Below are positions 40,741-50,921 of a stretch of DNA of 64,000 bases, piece by piece (the first letter of the stretch is position 1; each line of letters opens with the position of its first letter). The stretch is from Avoscillospira sp045652125 (GTDB lineage: Bacteria; Bacillota; Clostridia; Oscillospirales; Oscillospiraceae): assembly GCA_045652125.1 (NCBI GenBank), contig JAZRTT010000025.1, positions 1 through 64,000 of the forward strand, read 5' to 3'. A model generated the notes under the pieces. The model had not been told where the DNA came from. It worked only from the letters and a program-made list of their open reading frames with translations, and did no database searches. A program made the translations under genes and the position numbers.

Positions 40741-41622
40741 TTATTTATGTTCCCATGATTTAATTTCTTTTGCCTTCTCATAGAGGCGTACATAACTGTC
40801 ATATCGGCTTGGTTCTATGGCCCCTTCCTGTACGGCCTGAGTTACACGGCAGCCAGGTTCCTTCAAATGGGCACAGTCATGAAACTGACACCGACCCAAA
40901 AACGGAGAAAAATCAGGAAACGCAAACTGAAGATTCTCTTTCAGGATGATCTCCATCTGCTCTGTATCAAAGGAGGAAAAACCGGGTGTATCTGCCACAT
41001 AAGTATTTTCGCCTAAGGAAAACAGTTCAATATGACGGGTCGTATGACGACCACGGCCCAGTTTTTCCGAAACCGTTCCGGTCTGTATGCACAAAGACGA
41101 ATCCAGGCAGTTCAAAATGCTGCTCTTGCCAACACCGGAGTTTCCGGTGAAGGCAACGACCTTTCCCGTGATCAATTCACGAAGCTCATCAATCCCCTCG
41201 CCTGTCACGGTGCTGGTTAAAACCACATCATAGCCGGCTTTTTTATACAGCTCAGAAAGAGAATTACCCGGGTGAAGATCTTTTTTGTTGACGCATATGA
41301 TCACCGGAACATTTTGTGCACCGGCAATCGCAGTAATCCGGTCGATGAGAAAAGGCTCTGTAACGGGAATAGCTTCGGAAACCAGCAGCACCAGTATATC
41401 CAGGTTTGCTATTGCCGGACGGACAAAACAATTTCTCCTTGGGCGAATCTGTTCGATCATTCCTTTTCCGTGTTCCATGGACAAATCAACCCAGTCACCC
41501 ACAAGCGGCACAATCCCCTCTTTTCGGAACCGACCGCGTGCCTTACATTCCACTATGTTTTCGGTTGTCTGGACATAGTAAAAACCACTGAGTGCCTTTA
41601 TGATCCTTCCGCCAATACTCAA
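40741..41622 (-). CDS. rsgA: Small-subunit ribosome biogenesis GTPase RsgA
   Basis: A 293-residue circularly permuted GTPase that helps late 30S maturation. It has an OB-fold N-terminus (1-65), then motifs in the permuted order: NKKD (VNKKDL), G1 GNSGVGKSS, G3 DTPGF, and a C-terminal zinc finger (Cys/His in CQFHDCAHLKEPGC). The start is a TTG overlapping the prkC stop. It closes the leftward block. Confidence 0.95.
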   Translation of the reverse strand: MSIGGRIIKALSGFYYVQTTENIVECKARGRFRKEGIVPLVGDWVDLSMEHGKGMIEQIRPRRNCFVRPAIANLDILVLLVSEAIPVTEPFLIDRITAIAGAQNVPVIICVNKKDLHPGNSLSELYKKAGYDVVLTSTVTGEGIDELRELITGKVVAFTGNSGVGKSSILNCLDSSLCIQTGTVSEKLGRGRHTTRHIELFSLGENTYVADTPGFSSFDTEQMEIILKENLQFAFPDFSPFLGRCQFHDCAHLKEPGCRVTQAVQEGAIEPSRYDSYVRLYEKAKEIKSWEHK

Positions 41623-43607
41623 TATACCACTTCTCCTGCATCAAAATCATAGAACATGCTGTGCCAAAGTACACCATCGATCAAAATATCGATTTGATGT
41701 ACATCGGTTCCATCCAGGGCGATCTGGACTTGATAATTTGTAACAGTTACCGGATCTACCTCAAATTCATCCTGCTTTACGCCGTCCATAAATACGGATA
41801 CGATCATTACCTCCGATATGTCCGGCAGAGGGATATTAATGATTCTGGTTATGGGGCGATTGGGGAAGTCCATGGGGCCTTCTCCATTAAGAGGATCATC
41901 TTCAACGAGATGATCGGGCCCGTTTGAAACCTGAAGGTTAACAGTTGTCCCCTCTTTTATCATTTCCCCTTGGGCAATACTCTGGAACACCACGGTGTCC
42001 TTGGCTTCTTCGCTGTCCACATTGGTAATATCATAAAGCAGTTTGACTTCTTCCAGCTTTTCTATCGCTCTGGAATATTCCAAGCCCAAAAGCCCGGGGA
42101 CCGGTACCATTTTGGTTTCAGGTCCGGTGCTTACTACCATGGTTACGGTCTGACCTGCGGTCAGGGTCTCCCCTACTTCCGGAATGGTTCGAATCACACA
42201 GTTTTCACCGATCAGATCGCTGCTCTCATATAAGAGCTCAATTTCCAGATCCAAAAGAAGATTGTCCAGAATCGTTGTGGCATTTTGAACCGTTTGCTTT
42301 ACCAAATTGCGCATAGAATCTGTGGATGGCCCTGAGGAAACTGTCAGTTCGATTGCTGTTCCGGCTTTTGCCATCCGTTCAGCCTTGGGGCTTTGACTGA
42401 TGACATATCCGGTCTCAACCGTTTCACTGGGCATCCAATCACTAATATAGATATCAAAATTGGGATAGGCAGAATAATCCAGACTCTCAGCGTACTTTCC
42501 TACAAAATTCGGAACAGGAAATTCTTCTGTGCCTGTAAAGACATCCGAAAGGAAGAAGGAATACAGGAAGTAGCCGATACCCAATATGGCCAGTACGATG
42601 CAGATCATTCCGGCAATCAAGCCGGCAGATCCATTGTGTTTCCTTCGGGCCTTCGATATCTGCTGCCTGACTGCAGCCGCAGCCGCAGATTTCGACCGCG
42701 GCGCGCGGTCTGCCGCGGAATGAGGTGCTTCTTTCTTTTCCGGCAAAACCGTTTCGGAAACATTGGCCCGCAAATCAATGTTGGGGTTCTTCCGGAATTC
42801 ATCCAGATCCCACAGCATTTCTTCCGCGCTCTCATAGCGCTCATCCAAATTGGCAGTCATGGCATGCATGGTAATCTGTTCCAGCCCTAGCGGAATCTGA
42901 GGCTGAATGGTACGGGGCAGCACTGCCTTGGCGTTAATATGCTGAATAGCCACAGAAACAGGTGTTTCTCCATCAAAGGGCGGGCGGCCGATGAGCATTT
43001 CATACATGACCACACCCAAAGAATACAGATCAGAACGGTAATCGATCTTGCCGCCCTTTGCCTGTTCCGGTGAAATATAGTGAACAGAGCCCAGTGCTTC
43101 TCGGGTCAGTGTACTTTGGGATGAAGAAACACGGGCGATGCCAAAATCGGCAACCTTGACGCTGCCGTCTTTAAGCACCATGATATTATGAGGCTTAATA
43201 TCACGGTGAATGATTCCGCGACTGTGGGCGTGTTCCAGAGCCTTTGCGATCTGAGTTGAAAAGTGAAGTGCCTCTCTCCAGTTCAATGCTCCCTTTTGCT
43301 CCATATACTGCTTGAGTGTGATGCCATCGATCAATTCCATTACGATATAGTCCACATTATCGGAATGAGAAACATCATAGACATTGACAATATTGGGATG
43401 GGATAGCATGGCTACTGCTTGGGATTCCGCGTGAAATCTGCGGCGGAACTCCGCATCCTGAGACAAATCATCCTTCAGTATTTTAATCGCAACCAGACGG
43501 TTCAGACGATGGCATCTGGCTCTGTAGACCACAGCCATACCACCGGTACCGATCACATCCAGAATCTCGTATCGATTATCCAACAGCCTTCCTATGTAGT
43601 TTTCCAT
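41619..43607 (-). CDS. prkC: PASTA-domain Ser/Thr protein kinase (PrkC/StkP type)
   Basis: A 662-residue Hanks-type kinase that senses muropeptides. The N-terminal kinase (about 10-270) has the glycine loop GTGGMAVVY, catalytic HRDIKPHNIM, DFGIAR and an activation loop rich in Thr/Ser. One membrane helix is near 335-355 (AGLIAGMICIVLAILGIGYFL). Outside are three PASTA repeats (about 365-430, 435-505 and 505-570) and a unique C-terminal beta-rich domain. It is paired with the phosphatase gene upstream, with a 70-base gap. Confidence 0.94.
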   Translation of the reverse strand: MENYIGRLLDNRYEILDVIGTGGMAVVYRARCHRLNRLVAIKILKDDLSQDAEFRRRFHAESQAVAMLSHPNIVNVYDVSHSDNVDYIVMELIDGITLKQYMEQKGALNWREALHFSTQIAKALEHAHSRGIIHRDIKPHNIMVLKDGSVKVADFGIARVSSSQSTLTREALGSVHYISPEQAKGGKIDYRSDLYSLGVVMYEMLIGRPPFDGETPVSVAIQHINAKAVLPRTIQPQIPLGLEQITMHAMTANLDERYESAEEMLWDLDEFRKNPNIDLRANVSETVLPEKKEAPHSAADRAPRSKSAAAAAVRQQISKARRKHNGSAGLIAGMICIVLAILGIGYFLYSFFLSDVFTGTEEFPVPNFVGKYAESLDYSAYPNFDIYISDWMPSETVETGYVISQSPKAERMAKAGTAIELTVSSGPSTDSMRNLVKQTVQNATTILDNLLLDLEIELLYESSDLIGENCVIRTIPEVGETLTAGQTVTMVVSTGPETKMVPVPGLLGLEYSRAIEKLEEVKLLYDITNVDSEEAKDTVVFQSIAQGEMIKEGTTVNLQVSNGPDHLVEDDPLNGEGPMDFPNRPITRIINIPLPDISEVMIVSVFMDGVKQDEFEVDPVTVTNYQVQIALDGTDVHQIDILIDGVLWHSMFYDFDAGEVVY

Positions 43608-43677
43608 AAGTAGCTCCGTTTCCGATTACTCGTCCCGTCCTTAGCCGGCTGACGGGTGCCGAAATATAGAAAAGAGG

Positions 43678-44415
43678 TCACACTGTGATCAGGGCAACGG
43701 TCACATTATCCGGTGCACCTCTGTAATTTGCTATCTTCAATAACCGCTGGCAGCAGTCATTTTTATTAACACCATGAACGACCTCAAAAAGAATCTCCTG
43801 ATCAGACATGATATTGGACAGGCCATCGGAACAAAGTAAAACACAATCATTTTTTTTGAGGGAAATGTGGTATAAATCACACTCAACATTGGCTTCTGTG
43901 CCAACGGCGCGGGTGATCAAATTCTTTCCCGGGTGATTTTTAGCGGTTTCTCTGGTCAGTTCCCCACGTTGGACCATAAGCTCCACAAGGGAATGATCTG
44001 TTGTAATACTGGTTATACCGTTATCATTTAATAAATAGGCACGACTGTCACCTACATTGACTACAGTCAGATGATCTTTTTGAAAAAAAGCCGCAACAAG
44101 CGTCGTTCCCATGCCTTTATACTCTTCGCTGAGCTGCGATTGTTCATACACGGCCTTATTGGCCAGCTCCAGAGCATCTTTCAGCATTTGGTCGATGCGC
44201 TCAGGCTTCATACCGGATCGTGCCGTCCGATGTACTTCGCCCGTAAAGACCTCTACGGCCATATTGCTGGCAATGTTGCCGGATCTGGCACCGCCCATTC
44301 CATCACATACAAGGACAAGCATCTGATCTTTGCCAAGTTTTTTGATTGCATAGTCATCTTGATTTTGCGTGCGGATCATTCCGGGATCGGTCAAACCCCA
44401 TGCCTGCATAGTCAT
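43678..44415 (-). CDS. prpC: PP2C-type protein phosphatase (PrpC/Stp)
   Basis: A 245-residue Mn/Mg-dependent Ser/Thr phosphatase that reverses PrkC phosphorylation. Metal-ligand aspartates are in VCDGMGGARSG and LCSDGLSNIM, with further PP2C motifs TDHSLV and GAPDNVTVALI. The start overlaps the rlmN stop by ATGA. Confidence 0.94.
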   Translation of the reverse strand: MTMQAWGLTDPGMIRTQNQDDYAIKKLGKDQMLVLVCDGMGGARSGNIASNMAVEVFTGEVHRTARSGMKPERIDQMLKDALELANKAVYEQSQLSEEYKGMGTTLVAAFFQKDHLTVVNVGDSRAYLLNDNGITSITTDHSLVELMVQRGELTRETAKNHPGKNLITRAVGTEANVECDLYHISLKKNDCVLLCSDGLSNIMSDQEILFEVVHGVNKNDCCQRLLKIANYRGAPDNVTVALITV

Positions 44416-45449
44416 ACCTCCCTTGCTTTTTCGTATTTTCTGCGCAGCTGGCCGCAGGAGGCATCGATATCGCTGCCTAAAGTGCGGCGTACTGTGGCGG
44501 GAATTCCGTGATTTTCCAGAACTCGCCGAAACTCCATAACTGCTTTGCGTGTGCTGGGCTTCAGCGGGCTCTCAGCAATGTTGTTCAAAGGAATCAAATT
44601 TACATGGGCTGCGATATCTTTGAGCTTGCCTGCCAAAATTTCAGCGATCTCGGAAGAGTCGTTGACATCTCGAATCATAGCATATTCGAAAGAGATTCGC
44701 CTTCCCGTTTTCTCAAAGTAGACCTTACATGCCTCTAAAAGCGTTTCAACATTGTACTTTCGATTCACCGGCATCAGTTTCGTGCGAATTTCATCCAGCG
44801 GCGCATGAAGGGAAACGGACAATGTCAGCTGCAGCTTTTGATCAGCCAATTGATAGATCCGGTCAACCAAGCCACAGGTAGAAAGACTGATATGCCGCAT
44901 GCCGATGTGCATCCCGTCCGGGCTGTTGATCAATTCCAAAAACCGGAGGACCGTATCATAGTTGTCCAAAGGCTCTCCAATACCCATTAAAACGATATTG
45001 GAAATTTCAAGTCCTGAATCCAGAGACGCAAACAAGACCTGATCCACCATTTCAGACGGAGACAGTCGGCGAACCAAGCCTCCTTTGGTGGAAGCGCAAA
45101 AAGCACAGCCCATTGCACATCCAACCTCTGATGAAATACAGATGGAATTACCGTGGCGGTAACGCATGAGAACAGATTCCACGCAGTTTCCATCCCCTAA
45201 ACGCCACAGGTATTTGATGGTGCCGTCTTTTTGAGACTCCTGTTTTTGGACGATTTCCGGAACGGTAATATAAAAGGCAAGGTCCAGATTTTGGCGAAGT
45301 ATCTTAGGTAGATTGGTCATTTCGTCAAAGCTGCGGCAGCCTTTATGTAACCATGTAAATATCTGTTTTGCTCGAAACGCAGGCTCTCCCATGGCCTGCA
45401 GGGCATGGGAGAGCTCTGCCTGATTCATGGATTTGATATCCTGCTTCAT
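44412..45449 (-). CDS. rlmN: 23S rRNA/tRNA adenine C2-methyltransferase
   Basis: A 345-residue radical-SAM enzyme that methylates A2503 of 23S rRNA and A37 of tRNA. The CxxxCxxC cluster motif is GCAMGCAFCAS. The mechanistic C-terminal Cys is present in SDIDASCGQLR, and a helical N-terminal RNA-binding domain covers 1-90. The start overlaps the rsmB stop by ATGA. Confidence 0.96.
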   Translation of the reverse strand: MKQDIKSMNQAELSHALQAMGEPAFRAKQIFTWLHKGCRSFDEMTNLPKILRQNLDLAFYITVPEIVQKQESQKDGTIKYLWRLGDGNCVESVLMRYRHGNSICISSEVGCAMGCAFCASTKGGLVRRLSPSEMVDQVLFASLDSGLEISNIVLMGIGEPLDNYDTVLRFLELINSPDGMHIGMRHISLSTCGLVDRIYQLADQKLQLTLSVSLHAPLDEIRTKLMPVNRKYNVETLLEACKVYFEKTGRRISFEYAMIRDVNDSSEIAEILAGKLKDIAAHVNLIPLNNIAESPLKPSTRKAVMEFRRVLENHGIPATVRRTLGSDIDASCGQLRRKYEKAREV

Positions 45450-46759
45450 TGGGCTCTCCTCAATTTACAAATAAAAAAGCCGTCAGTTTTGTGAATGCTT
45501 GGCAGCAATGTCAGCATTCCTTCATTGCTGTCTTGACCGGGAAACCCGGACGGCAAAGGAAAAGATTCCGAAGAAAACTGAGGATGCTGCTCCAAAAACC
45601 AGCGAATGATATCCTCATTTTCCCGTTTCAAAATGGTACAAGTGCTGTACAAAAGAATACCGCCCGGCTTAACATAAGCGGAAAGCTGATTGAGTATCCG
45701 CTTTTGAACAGCAGGAAGATTCTGTAGTGCTTCCAAGTCTTTATAACGAATATCCGGCTTCTTGCGGATAACTCCAAGGCCGGAACATGGAACATCAGCA
45801 ATTACGACGTCCATAGACTGTTCCCATGCAGGAACTGCCTGTGTCGCATCCTGAAGCACCGGTTCCATCACGTCAATGCGGAGGCGCGCGGCCCCACTTC
45901 GGAGCAAATCAATTTTATGCGGATGAATATCGCAGGAATAAATATGTCCCTGATTGTTCATCGCCAATGCTGCGGCAAAACTTTTTCCGCCGGGAGCTGC
46001 ACAGCCGTCCAATACTTGCATATTCGGTCTTATATCTGCTGCCTCAACAGCCAGTCTGGCAGCCGGATCCTGAACGAAGAAACCTCCTTGGCGAAACAGG
46101 GGGATATTTTCCAAATTTCCGTAACCGGAAATATAATAGGCATGTTCCAGCCATGGATGCGGTTCGGCATCGGCACCGGCTTGTGTAAGTGCCTGCAAGA
46201 CATCCTCGTCGCCTGTTACCAGGGTGTTAACCTGAATGGTTGTCCTGGCAGGCTCATTATGACTGGCCAAAAGAGGGGCCAAGGCATCCTTCCCAACAGA
46301 ATCCTCCAGCAATTCGACCAGACCACGGGGATGACTGTAACGAATAGAAAGATCCTCAGGGGCGTTCAGGCTATCCTTCTCCCGAACAGCTCGGCGGAGA
46401 ACCCCGTTTATCAATCCGGCTGCACCTCGATTGGCATAACGTTTTCCCTGTTCCACAGCTTCATTTACAGCAGCAGATGCGGGGATCTTATCCATCATAA
46501 GGATTTGATAGAGTCCCAAACGCAAAATATCCGGCACGACTGGCTGCAGCTTATTCATACTGCAGGATAGTAGGTGCTTCAGGTGATAATCCAAAAGCAT
46601 CCTGTTTTGCAGTACACCATAACACAGGCGGCTGGCCAATGCGGCATCCCGGCGATCCAGCCGATCCCGGGCAATATATTCTTTTAATATGCCGTCTGCC
46701 CATGCCCCCTGCTTTCTGCAGGCAACCAAAGCAGATAATGCTGTTGTTCTGGCACTCAT
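45446..46759 (-). CDS. rsmB: 16S rRNA cytosine C5-methyltransferase RsmB
   Basis: A 437-residue enzyme for m5C967. The NusB-like N-terminal domain (1-135) is followed by a SAM-dependent Rossmann domain: motif I LDGCAAPGGKS, the motif IV catalytic DVPCSG and the motif VI nucleophile in YSTCT. Full length. The ribosome site TAAGGAG is 6 bases from the start; fmt is 13 bases upstream. Confidence 0.95.
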   Translation of the reverse strand: MSARTTALSALVACRKQGAWADGILKEYIARDRLDRRDAALASRLCYGVLQNRMLLDYHLKHLLSCSMNKLQPVVPDILRLGLYQILMMDKIPASAAVNEAVEQGKRYANRGAAGLINGVLRRAVREKDSLNAPEDLSIRYSHPRGLVELLEDSVGKDALAPLLASHNEPARTTIQVNTLVTGDEDVLQALTQAGADAEPHPWLEHAYYISGYGNLENIPLFRQGGFFVQDPAARLAVEAADIRPNMQVLDGCAAPGGKSFAAALAMNNQGHIYSCDIHPHKIDLLRSGAARLRIDVMEPVLQDATQAVPAWEQSMDVVIADVPCSGLGVIRKKPDIRYKDLEALQNLPAVQKRILNQLSAYVKPGGILLYSTCTILKRENEDIIRWFLEQHPQFSSESFPLPSGFPGQDSNEGMLTLLPSIHKTDGFFICKLRRAQ

Positions 46760-46772
46760 AGATACTCCTTAC

Positions 46773-47693
46773 TCACGGGATATCAATGGGATGTCCGCGA
46801 AAATAGTCAGCAGCAGCCATTCGTTTGCCGCCTTCTGACTGCAATTGAGTAATCAGGGCGGTTTTACCATCCCCACAGGCGACTTCCAGCCCCTGCTTTG
46901 TCAAGGCCAAAACGGTCCCCGGTTGGGCCTGTGTCGCTTTTTTTCCATCCTCTACCCGGAAGATCTTAAATGTTTTTTCATTAAAAACCGCAGTAGCCAC
47001 CGGCCACGGAATCAATCCGCGAACCTGATCGATCACATAACGCAAAGGCTGCTTCCAGTCGATCGGACACATGGATTTACTCAACATGGGAGCGTAGGTT
47101 GCTTTGGCAGTATCCTGAGGAATCCGTTTAACAGAGTCATTGGCAATTGCATCAATGGTATCACAGGCAAGCTCTGCTGCGATCTGTGCCAACCGATCCA
47201 TCAATTCTGCCCCGGTCTCCATGGGATCGATCGCTGTTTTTCTGATTTCGATTATGTCGCCTTCATCCATTCCGGCAGACATATACATAGCAGTTACACC
47301 GGTTTCGGAAAGATGATTTAAAATTGACCACTGTACAGGGCCTGCTCCGCGCAGTTCCGGAAGAATACTGGCGTGCATATTCACGCAGCCCTTCGGCGGG
47401 ATATCCAATACGGACTGAGGCAATATTTTGCCGTATGCGACAACGACGATCAGATCCGGTTTGAGCTGTCTCAGGCCCTCCACCACTTCATCTTCCCGAA
47501 AGCTCAAAGGCTGACAGACAGGAATGTTTTGAGACAAGGCATACTCTTTGACCGGAGACACCGTCATCTTCATCCCACGATTTTTGGGCATATCCGGCTT
47601 TGTATAAACAGCTGCCACATGGAACCCCGATTCACAGATCCGCTGAAGGCAGGTTTTGGCGATATCGGGGGTCCCCATGAAAACAAGTCTCAT
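46773..47693 (-). CDS. fmt: Methionyl-tRNA formyltransferase
   Basis: A 306-residue enzyme that formylates the initiator tRNA with 10-formyl-THF. The N-terminal catalytic domain shows the VAYGKILPQSVLDIP loop, the catalytic N-H-D triad (NMHASILPELRGAGPVQW and the Asp in SAGMDEGDII) and a C-terminal OB-like tRNA-binding domain (210-300). The start overlaps the def stop by ATGA, the classic def-fmt pairing. Confidence 0.95.
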   Translation of the reverse strand: MRLVFMGTPDIAKTCLQRICESGFHVAAVYTKPDMPKNRGMKMTVSPVKEYALSQNIPVCQPLSFREDEVVEGLRQLKPDLIVVVAYGKILPQSVLDIPPKGCVNMHASILPELRGAGPVQWSILNHLSETGVTAMYMSAGMDEGDIIEIRKTAIDPMETGAELMDRLAQIAAELACDTIDAIANDSVKRIPQDTAKATYAPMLSKSMCPIDWKQPLRYVIDQVRGLIPWPVATAVFNEKTFKIFRVEDGKKATQAQPGTVLALTKQGLEVACGDGKTALITQLQSEGGKRMAAADYFRGHPIDIP

Positions 47694-48184
47694 TCCTCGT
47701 CTTCTCCTTCCATTATTTCCTCCAATTCCTCCGGCGTCAGCATGTGATCAGCCACTTCGGTATATAACTGTCCATCCAAATGGGCAAGTTCATGGCAAAA
47801 ACAGCGTGCAATCAGTTCTTCGCCTTCGACCTCAAACCATTCGCCGCAGCGATCCTGCGCACGGACCTTTACCACATTGGGTCGGGTAACGATGCCATAT
47901 TTTCCAGGCACACTCAAACAACCTTCCACACCTGTCTGTTCTCCGCTTTGTTCTATAATTTCAGGATTAACCAGTTCCAGAATCCCTTCCTCACCGGCAT
48001 CTACGATCACAACACGACGGAGGATCCCTACTTGCGGTGCAGCAAGTCCCACACCATTGGCATCTTTCAGGGTATCAATCATATCATCAATTAGAATACT
48101 GAGCCGCTTGTCAAATTTTGTCACAGAGCGACAGGTTTTGGATAAAACGCTGTCCCCTACGGTTACGATGTTTCTAAGAGCCAT
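47690..48184 (-). CDS. def: Peptide deformylase
   Basis: A 164-residue Fe/Zn metallopeptidase that removes the N-formyl group from nascent proteins. All three motifs are seen: GVGLAAPQVG, EGCLSVPG (Cys ligand) and HELAHLDG (two His ligands and catalytic Glu). It overlaps fmt and lies 11 bases after priA. Confidence 0.96.
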   Translation of the reverse strand: MALRNIVTVGDSVLSKTCRSVTKFDKRLSILIDDMIDTLKDANGVGLAAPQVGILRRVVIVDAGEEGILELVNPEIIEQSGEQTGVEGCLSVPGKYGIVTRPNVVKVRAQDRCGEWFEVEGEELIARCFCHELAHLDGQLYTEVADHMLTPEELEEIMEGEDEE

Positions 48185-48195
48185 GTGTATCCCTT

Positions 48196-50646
48196 CTATT
48201 CGTAAGCATTGATGTCAACAAAAACAGAAACGCCTTTGTTGCTCTTATTCTTTGTAAATTCCCGCAATAAATGTGCCAAAAGCTGCCGAACAGAGCGCTG
48301 ATTGGTGCAATGCAGGGTAATTCTGTACCGATAAGCGTTGTTAATTTTGGAAATGGATGCCGGAGACGGGCCCAAGATCCGCACTTGAGTGCCTTCATAA
48401 GAAGGATGGTGCAGACTCTGTTCCAGCATTTGACGAAACGCTCCGGCAGCAGAAATCGTCTGTGACTCAAAGGCACCGACAAACATAATCACGAACACAT
48501 CACCATAAGGCGGCGTTTTTTGAAGTTCACGCAAGGTGAGTTCCAGATTATAAAAACCGGAATAATCCTGTCGGGCAGCAAGACGAATAACGCTGTGTTC
48601 CGGTGTCATGGTCTGTATGATGGCACGGCCCGGATGTTCACCGCGGCCTGCACGTCCGATTACCTGCGTTAACATGGAAAATGTTGTCTCTGCCGCCCGA
48701 TAATGATTTACATACAAGGAACTGTCAGCATCAACAACGCCGACAAGCGTCACATTTTCAAAATTCAGCCCCTTCGTCACCATCTGCGTACCAATGAGAA
48801 ATGGTATTTTCTCATTCTGAAACTTGCTCAGTATTGCGTCATGTGTATTGGATGCAGAAACAGTATCCGCATCCATGCGAAGAATGTCTGTATCGGGAAA
48901 CAGAGCTTGAAGCTCCTGCTGAATCTTCTGCGTTCCTGTACCAATGGCCTTCATATGTCCGCTGCAATGGGGACAGTCATCCGGAATCGGCTGCGAAAAT
49001 CCGCAGTGATGACACATGAGCCGATGGTTGGCGGTGTGATAGGTCAGGCTGACGCTGCAGCGCGGACACATGATGACCTCACCGCAGTCTACACAGATCA
49101 TGCATTTGCCGGCACCGCGTCGATTGAGGAACAGGATGCTTTGCCGGCCGAGGGCATGGTTCTCCCGCAGAGAATCTGCCAAATGTCTGCTGATGGCACT
49201 TCCGTTGCCATCTTTCAAATCCTGTTTCATATCAACCAGTTCTACAGTCGGCAAGTGTTTTCCGTTATATCGATCTGGTAATTGATACAGCTTATATACG
49301 CCGTTCTTAGCCAGATACATACTTTCCAGAGAAGGTGTGGCGGAGCCGAGGATGACCAGTGCGTTTTCCCGGCTTCCGCGGTAAATGGCAATTTCCCGGG
49401 CGTGGTAACGGGGTGCATTCTCAGATTTGTAGCTATGCTCCTGTTCCTCATCCACAATAAGAAGTCCCAAATTTGAAACAGGTGCAAACACAGCAGAACG
49501 GGTACCCAGAACAACCCGTGCTTTCCCGGCCTTGATTCGCTTCCATGTATCATATCGCTCAGAAACACGCAGGGCACTGTGGAGCACAGCCACTTCTTCG
49601 CCAAAATGCGACATAAGCGTCTGGATCAACTGCGGGGTCAGAGAAATTTCAGGAACCAGAAAAATGGAGGAGCGTTCCTGCTGCAGCATTTCCCGTATCA
49701 TACGAATGTATATCGCTGTTTTTCCGCTTCCGGTCACGCCGTAAATCAGAGCAACACCCGGTTCTTCCTGCCTTGATTGGCTCAGAAGCCCGGAAAACAC
49801 AGCTTCCTGTGTAAAATTGAGAACGACGGGATCAGCCGGAATAACAGCCTCCGGCAAGGAATTTCGAAATACATCCCGTACGGATAGCTGCAAATAGCCA
49901 AGCGCTTCCAGACGACGAATCGTGGTCATGCCGGCACCGGTCAAATAAGAAATCTCCTTGGTGCTGCCGCTTCCGACCGCACAAATGAGCTTTAGCACCT
50001 CATACTGAAGAGGTGCCGAGCGTTTCTTTCGAAGTGCAAATTCCATTGCTTCTTCAGCAGAAACTGCCAGGGATGCTATTTTCTCCGTTTTGTCCAGTAT
50101 CTTTCGGCTGAAATCCACATCGGACTGAATGTATTTTTTCTTTTTCAGATAGGACAATCCCGTATCAACGGTTTCGGAATCTGAAATCGAAGCATAAAGT
50201 GCCGCCTCATCGATTCGGCCGTTATGGGACAGCAATAGCTGCATCACCAACCATGCCGCCTCCGATGTATTTTTAAGGCTGTCCATATCTACCGGTGTTT
50301 CTATAAGGGTAAACTGTCCTTTGGTTTGAAACCAAAGTCCTGCCGGGAGCATGGCCTTCACCGCATCGTAAAATGTGCAGAAATATCGCTCCCGAATAAA
50401 AGCAGCCATGCGGATGTAGGATTCAGACAGGATCGGTGCATCATCTAACACACCGTCAATTGATTTCAGCCCCAATTCTTCTCCGTCAGAAATTGAGAGT
50501 ATCAGACCTTCACAGCGGCGATTGCCGCGGCCAAATGGAACCGTTACTCTCATCCCCGGCTGTAAGGACATAGATTCCGGAATTTTATAGGAGTATGGCT
50601 TATCGATTGCATAGACTGCCGCAGAAACCGCAATAGACGCGATCAA
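48196..50646 (-). CDS. priA: Primosomal protein N' (replication restart helicase)
   Basis: An 816-residue 3'-5' helicase that restarts stalled forks. The N-terminal 3'-DNA-binding domain (about 1-100) is followed by a winged helix and helicase motifs: Walker A YGVTGSGKTA, DEEQ box VDEEQEH and motif VI (QVIGRAGRGEHPGRA). The paired zinc sites in the middle are complete (CMICVDC, CPRC, CHHC and CPHC). The start is a TTG at 50646, 8 bases after AAGGGGG; no ATG is available nearby. Confidence 0.95.
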   Translation of the reverse strand: MIASIAVSAAVYAIDKPYSYKIPESMSLQPGMRVTVPFGRGNRRCEGLILSISDGEELGLKSIDGVLDDAPILSESYIRMAAFIRERYFCTFYDAVKAMLPAGLWFQTKGQFTLIETPVDMDSLKNTSEAAWLVMQLLLSHNGRIDEAALYASISDSETVDTGLSYLKKKKYIQSDVDFSRKILDKTEKIASLAVSAEEAMEFALRKKRSAPLQYEVLKLICAVGSGSTKEISYLTGAGMTTIRRLEALGYLQLSVRDVFRNSLPEAVIPADPVVLNFTQEAVFSGLLSQSRQEEPGVALIYGVTGSGKTAIYIRMIREMLQQERSSIFLVPEISLTPQLIQTLMSHFGEEVAVLHSALRVSERYDTWKRIKAGKARVVLGTRSAVFAPVSNLGLLIVDEEQEHSYKSENAPRYHAREIAIYRGSRENALVILGSATPSLESMYLAKNGVYKLYQLPDRYNGKHLPTVELVDMKQDLKDGNGSAISRHLADSLRENHALGRQSILFLNRRGAGKCMICVDCGEVIMCPRCSVSLTYHTANHRLMCHHCGFSQPIPDDCPHCSGHMKAIGTGTQKIQQELQALFPDTDILRMDADTVSASNTHDAILSKFQNEKIPFLIGTQMVTKGLNFENVTLVGVVDADSSLYVNHYRAAETTFSMLTQVIGRAGRGEHPGRAIIQTMTPEHSVIRLAARQDYSGFYNLELTLRELQKTPPYGDVFVIMFVGAFESQTISAAGAFRQMLEQSLHHPSYEGTQVRILGPSPASISKINNAYRYRITLHCTNQRSVRQLLAHLLREFTKNKSNKGVSVFVDINAYE

Positions 50647-50673
50647 TATCCACACCCCCTTAAATACAACTTC

Positions 50674-50701
50674 AAGGCGCAGGCATAAAAGCCTGCACCT
50701 T
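50674..50701 (-). terminator. Hairpin between rpoZ and priA
   Basis: An 11-bp stem with one mismatch (50674-50684/50691-50701) in the 66-base gap. It has no T-run, so it may be an attenuating or processing hairpin within the operon. Confidence 0.4.
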
Positions 50702-50712
50702 GCTTCGGCAGA

Positions 50713-50919
50713 TCAGCGAAGATACTCTTCTTTAACAGTTGCTGTAAGTTTGCCTTCGGAAACCTCGCAAATGGCCATTGTTACAGGCTTTTGCGGCAAT
50801 GTATAGCCTTCCTGCTCAGCCTCGATTGAAAGCTGTCTGGCACGTCTGGCCACTACATTCACCAACAGATATCGGCTGTCCACATAAGTCAGCAGTTTAG
50901 ACATAGGGGGGTAAAGCAT
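50713..50919 (-). CDS. rpoZ: RNA polymerase omega subunit
   Basis: A 68-residue omega subunit. The start is the ATG at 50919 (MLYPPMSKLLTYVDSRY), 10 bases after AGGAGG and 2 bases after the gmk stop. The conserved segment SRYLLVNVVARRARQL contains the helix that clamps beta-prime. The longer frame to 50967 is gmk sequence in another phase. Confidence 0.88.
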   Translation of the reverse strand: MLYPPMSKLLTYVDSRYLLVNVVARRARQLSIEAEQEGYTLPQKPVTMAICEVSEGKLTATVKEEYLR

Positions 50920-50921
50920 AA

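Noticed and set aside
40461..40802. A 113-codon leftward frame overlapping the rsgA end and terminator
   Set aside because: It covers the rsgA terminator and lacks a start signal; the 49-codon frame in another phase has a good ribosome site and hydrophobic pattern.
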